64,000 nt of DNA from Telmatactis stephensoni (taxonomy: Eukaryota; Cnidaria; Anthozoa; Actiniaria; Isophelliidae). Below the pieces are notes generated by a model. That model saw only the letters and a list, made by a program, of their open reading frames with translations, was not told the origin of the DNA and searched no databases. Shown here in pieces: positions 62,701-64,000 of the stretch. The position numbers and the translations under genes are program-made. The stretch is from positions 232,092 through 296,091 of the forward strand of contig JALIZF010001412.1 of the NCBI GenBank assembly GCA_029948255.1, given 5' to 3'. Positions within the stretch are counted from its first letter, which is position 1. Each line of letters starts with the position of its first letter.

Positions 62701-64000
62701 TACGCAATTATTGTTATCAAGAACAGCAAGTGATAACATGACGAGTATGCGCGAGCCGCTGGACGGAAGTGGCCTCAACTAAGGTTTTAACCTGGGTTAG
62801 GGCTATCTATGTCATAAAGTGAGTCGTATATAGTCTCCCCAAACTTTTTCGGAGCATTACAGTCGAGTGCAGAAGTACGAACAGCTAGAAATTATCCTTT
62901 CAAAATTATCCATTTGTCCAAGACAATAGAAGTTGGAGACATGCGCAGATGTTATCACTTGCTGCTGTTATCAAGTCTGTATCAAACGCTGACTGCCGTG
63001 CACAATGCTATTATGGCCCGTGGTACTGCGTGTTTCGATTGAGTGTGGCGCGGTTTTAACGATAAGTTATAATGCTGTCAAATCGAATCAAGAAGTTGTG
63101 AAGGGAATGCACGTGCGTATTCCAAACAATAGAACCAATATCAGAAATTCTGAACTAGAGATTTAATTTAATTTAATTTAATTTATTATCTTCGCCAACA
63201 AAAAAGCAGTACAGTGACATATTACAAGGCAGGGAAGCCACAAAATTTGCCACTCAATGCCGTTTTTCCCACGCCTTTATCGTGTTTTCAATTGATATCT
63301 TTTAACTGTCACAAAGGGCATGAATTGTTGCAAATAGTTGCTGCTTGATAAATCGAATTCATGGCCGATTTGCTATTAAAAGTTGAGTGTAGATACGATA
63401 AATGGATACTTTTTGTTTGTTTAAATTACTCGTTCATATATTGTGTGAATGCATCATACAACATATATCCAAGTATGAATGACTCTAGATTATCGCATTT
63501 ATTTTTGGGGGGGATAGTTCTTTTCTGACATCATTCGACTTTGGAGCGCTTTTGTTAAGGCCGATTACACTTGATGTTCCCCCAAAGATGTCGCCGTACC
63601 GTTCAAGCTCTTGTGGAATTTCTGAGAGATGCTACAATCATCCCTGACGAATCACTGTTTCGATAAACAACAAGCCACCATGGCTTTTTTATTTAACACC
63701 AGAAATGCGCGCACATTCACATAACAACAATACAAATGTTACTTGGCAACTATATATGTTATGACATACAAACCTATCGATAAAACTCTTGTTGTGCCAC
63801 ACTTAGCCGAAAAGCGCAGTAAATTACTCCATGCCACTGCAGTCTTTCCGTTCTTTTTCTTTTAATTGTATTCTCAATACCTTCCATAAAAAAAGATTTT
63901 TATTCTATTGTGTTTTTGCATTTATTTAATTCTGTCCTAGACGTGGCAGCGTTGTTGCTTTTGTGAAACTTCGATTCCAATCTATGAATGGCGAAGAACT
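43791..64000 (+). CDS. TSPN-mucin-SEA extracellular protein (partial)
   Basis: Seven exons join in frame: 43791-43905, 51520-52073, 53141-53206, 53844-61203, 62257-62360, 62585-62643, 63941 to beyond the edge. Order: signal peptide (hydrophobic core VAFCLLLILV); thrombospondin N-terminal/laminin-G-like domain, residues about 44-243 (PAFRFGRWANVG, FSLITTIRP, FRFKVPQFTGTWRRLGLAM, MYVDC), closed by C185 and C243; a basic Thr-rich linker; about 2,400 residues of a 10-residue unit APTDSPATTD; then a SEA domain ending F-KRGSVVAFVKLRF. The repeat should be heavily O-glycosylated and is acidic. SEA domains commonly precede a membrane segment and cleave themselves at G-S; here GSVVA fits. A transmembrane segment would lie outside the window. 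Best guess: a secreted or membrane-tethered mucin of epithelium or skeletal matrix. The 7.6-kb first intron holds several transposons. Total so far exceeds 2,770 aa. Confidence 0.85.
44748..44796. repeat. Poly-A run
   Basis: About 45 A in a row, preceded by GAAAAAG and followed by GAAGAAG, in the first intron of the mucin-like gene. No retroelement body recognised before it. Confidence 0.85.
46167..46921. mobile_element. Nested three-stem palindrome
   Basis: Three inverted pairs: outer arms 46167-46271 with 46819-46921; first inner pair 46264-46396 with 46430-46551 (contains GTTACGCGCGCGCTATCTAA); second inner pair 46548-46661 with 46700-46820 (contains CGCCATCGCGCGCGCAAGG). The two inner hairpins sit side by side inside the outer stem. 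No ORF of note. Probably one fold-back element inserted in another. Confidence 0.75.
47423..49208. mobile_element. TTAA-flanked 1.8-kb fold-back element
   Basis: TTAA at 47419-47422 and 49209-49212. Arms of about 790-810 bp (47423-48211 and 48401-49208) start GGTGGCTGGACCCTATTTCG and end with the complement. The 190-bp loop carries no ORF. Arms differ at scattered positions. Non-autonomous; piggyBac-type by target site. Confidence 0.85.
49268..49533. repeat. (ACAAAA)n hexanucleotide array
   Basis: About 44 copies of ACAAAA, interrupted once near 49431 by CAAATTAAAAC. It begins 56 bp after the TTAA of the fold-back element. Frames through it encode Lys-Gln or Phe-Cys/Phe-Leu dipeptides and are not genes. 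Confidence 0.95.
50649..51233. mobile_element. Inverted-repeat element AGAGCGTTTTCAC
   Basis: Ends AGAGCGTTTTCAC and GTGAAAACGCTCT, flanked by TAT on both sides (50646-50648, 51234-51236). A further short inverted pair (TGGGGTACCATTTTGGAACCCCA) lies at about 50868-50890. Non-coding; TA or TAT duplication. Confidence 0.65.
51345..51430. repeat. 36-bp tandem duplication
   Basis: GGTTAAATTGAATGGTTTTC plus TTTAGATTTAATCCTG occurs twice in tandem, shortly before exon 2 of the mucin-like gene. Confidence 0.85.
52260..52418. mobile_element. Small MITE, CAGTGGCGGA ends
   Basis: Left end CAGTGGCGGATTTAGGGG, right end GGGTCCGCCCCTG; GTCTG stands on both sides (52255-52259 and 52419-52423). Non-coding, 159 bp, in intron 2 of the mucin-like gene. 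Confidence 0.55.
53983..61176 (+). repeat. 30-bp coding minisatellite, about 235 units
   Basis: The unit GCACCAACAGATAGTCCTGC plus TACAACAGAT encodes APTDSPATTD. The variable positions are mainly residue 7 (A, S, G, V, T), residue 10 (D, G, S, N, V) and residue 1 (A or K), while PTDSP is nearly fixed. Exceptions include THSP, TESP and TDIP. The array is interrupted six times by a variant block starting I(K/R)VSTTDESLVNG, at about 55986, 56562, 58128, 58313, 58560 and 59975. Confidence 0.95.
61204..62256. other. Intron after the repeat exon
   Basis: Begins GTGAGT and ends TTTGTGATAG. No repeat family or exon recognised inside. The introns 62361-62584 and 62644-63940 are similar; ATTTA repeats lie at about 63164-63184. 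Confidence 0.6.

Overview
The window is animal nuclear DNA: AT-rich, with many small exons bounded by GT/AG, large introns full of non-autonomous DNA transposons, a tRNA-derived SINE and simple repeats. Protein identities (UBA5, the ciliary coiled-coil protein BBOF1, a cnidarian-style mucin/SEA gene) and repeat style suggest an anthozoan cnidarian, probably a stony coral. The lineage call is inference; the eukaryotic nature is certain.

Layout. (1) 1-10488, minus strand: the 5' part of a BBOF1-like gene, nine coding exons running off the left edge, with introns carrying several palindromic transposons. (2) 10489-10816: a 328-bp head-to-head promoter containing a perfect RFX X-box. (3) 10817-19936, plus strand: a complete 13-exon UBA5 gene, the E1 of the UFM1 system (400 aa). 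(4) 20000-29000: no convincing intact gene; a cluster of small inverted-repeat elements, a SINE with target-site duplication nested in an older element, and a decayed ORF. (5) 29062-38836, plus: a three-exon model for a 161-aa secreted protein that I do not recognise. (6) 39000-43700: duplicated and inverted repeats. (7) 43791-64000, plus, open at the right edge: a large extracellular protein gene encoding signal peptide, thrombospondin-N-terminal-like laminin-G domain, about 2,400 residues of a 10-residue Thr/Ser/Pro/Asp repeat in one 7.36-kb exon, then a SEA domain split over three exons.

Transposon layer. At least five fold-back or inverted-repeat elements are flanked exactly by TTAA, as in the piggyBac superfamily. 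Two share a single TTAA, one carries a small intact ORF in its loop, and one is a 1.8-kb near-palindrome. Two elements have 7-8-bp target duplications of hAT type. A further family ends in AATAGGCCATWTGCAC. None shows a transposase, so all are probably non-autonomous.

The most notable item is the mucin-like gene: the TSPN + giant acidic mucin array + SEA combination, with higher-order duplications in the array, is unusual and may be undescribed. BBOF1 and UBA5 share a promoter but no obvious pathway; the X-box close to the BBOF1 start fits a ciliary gene.
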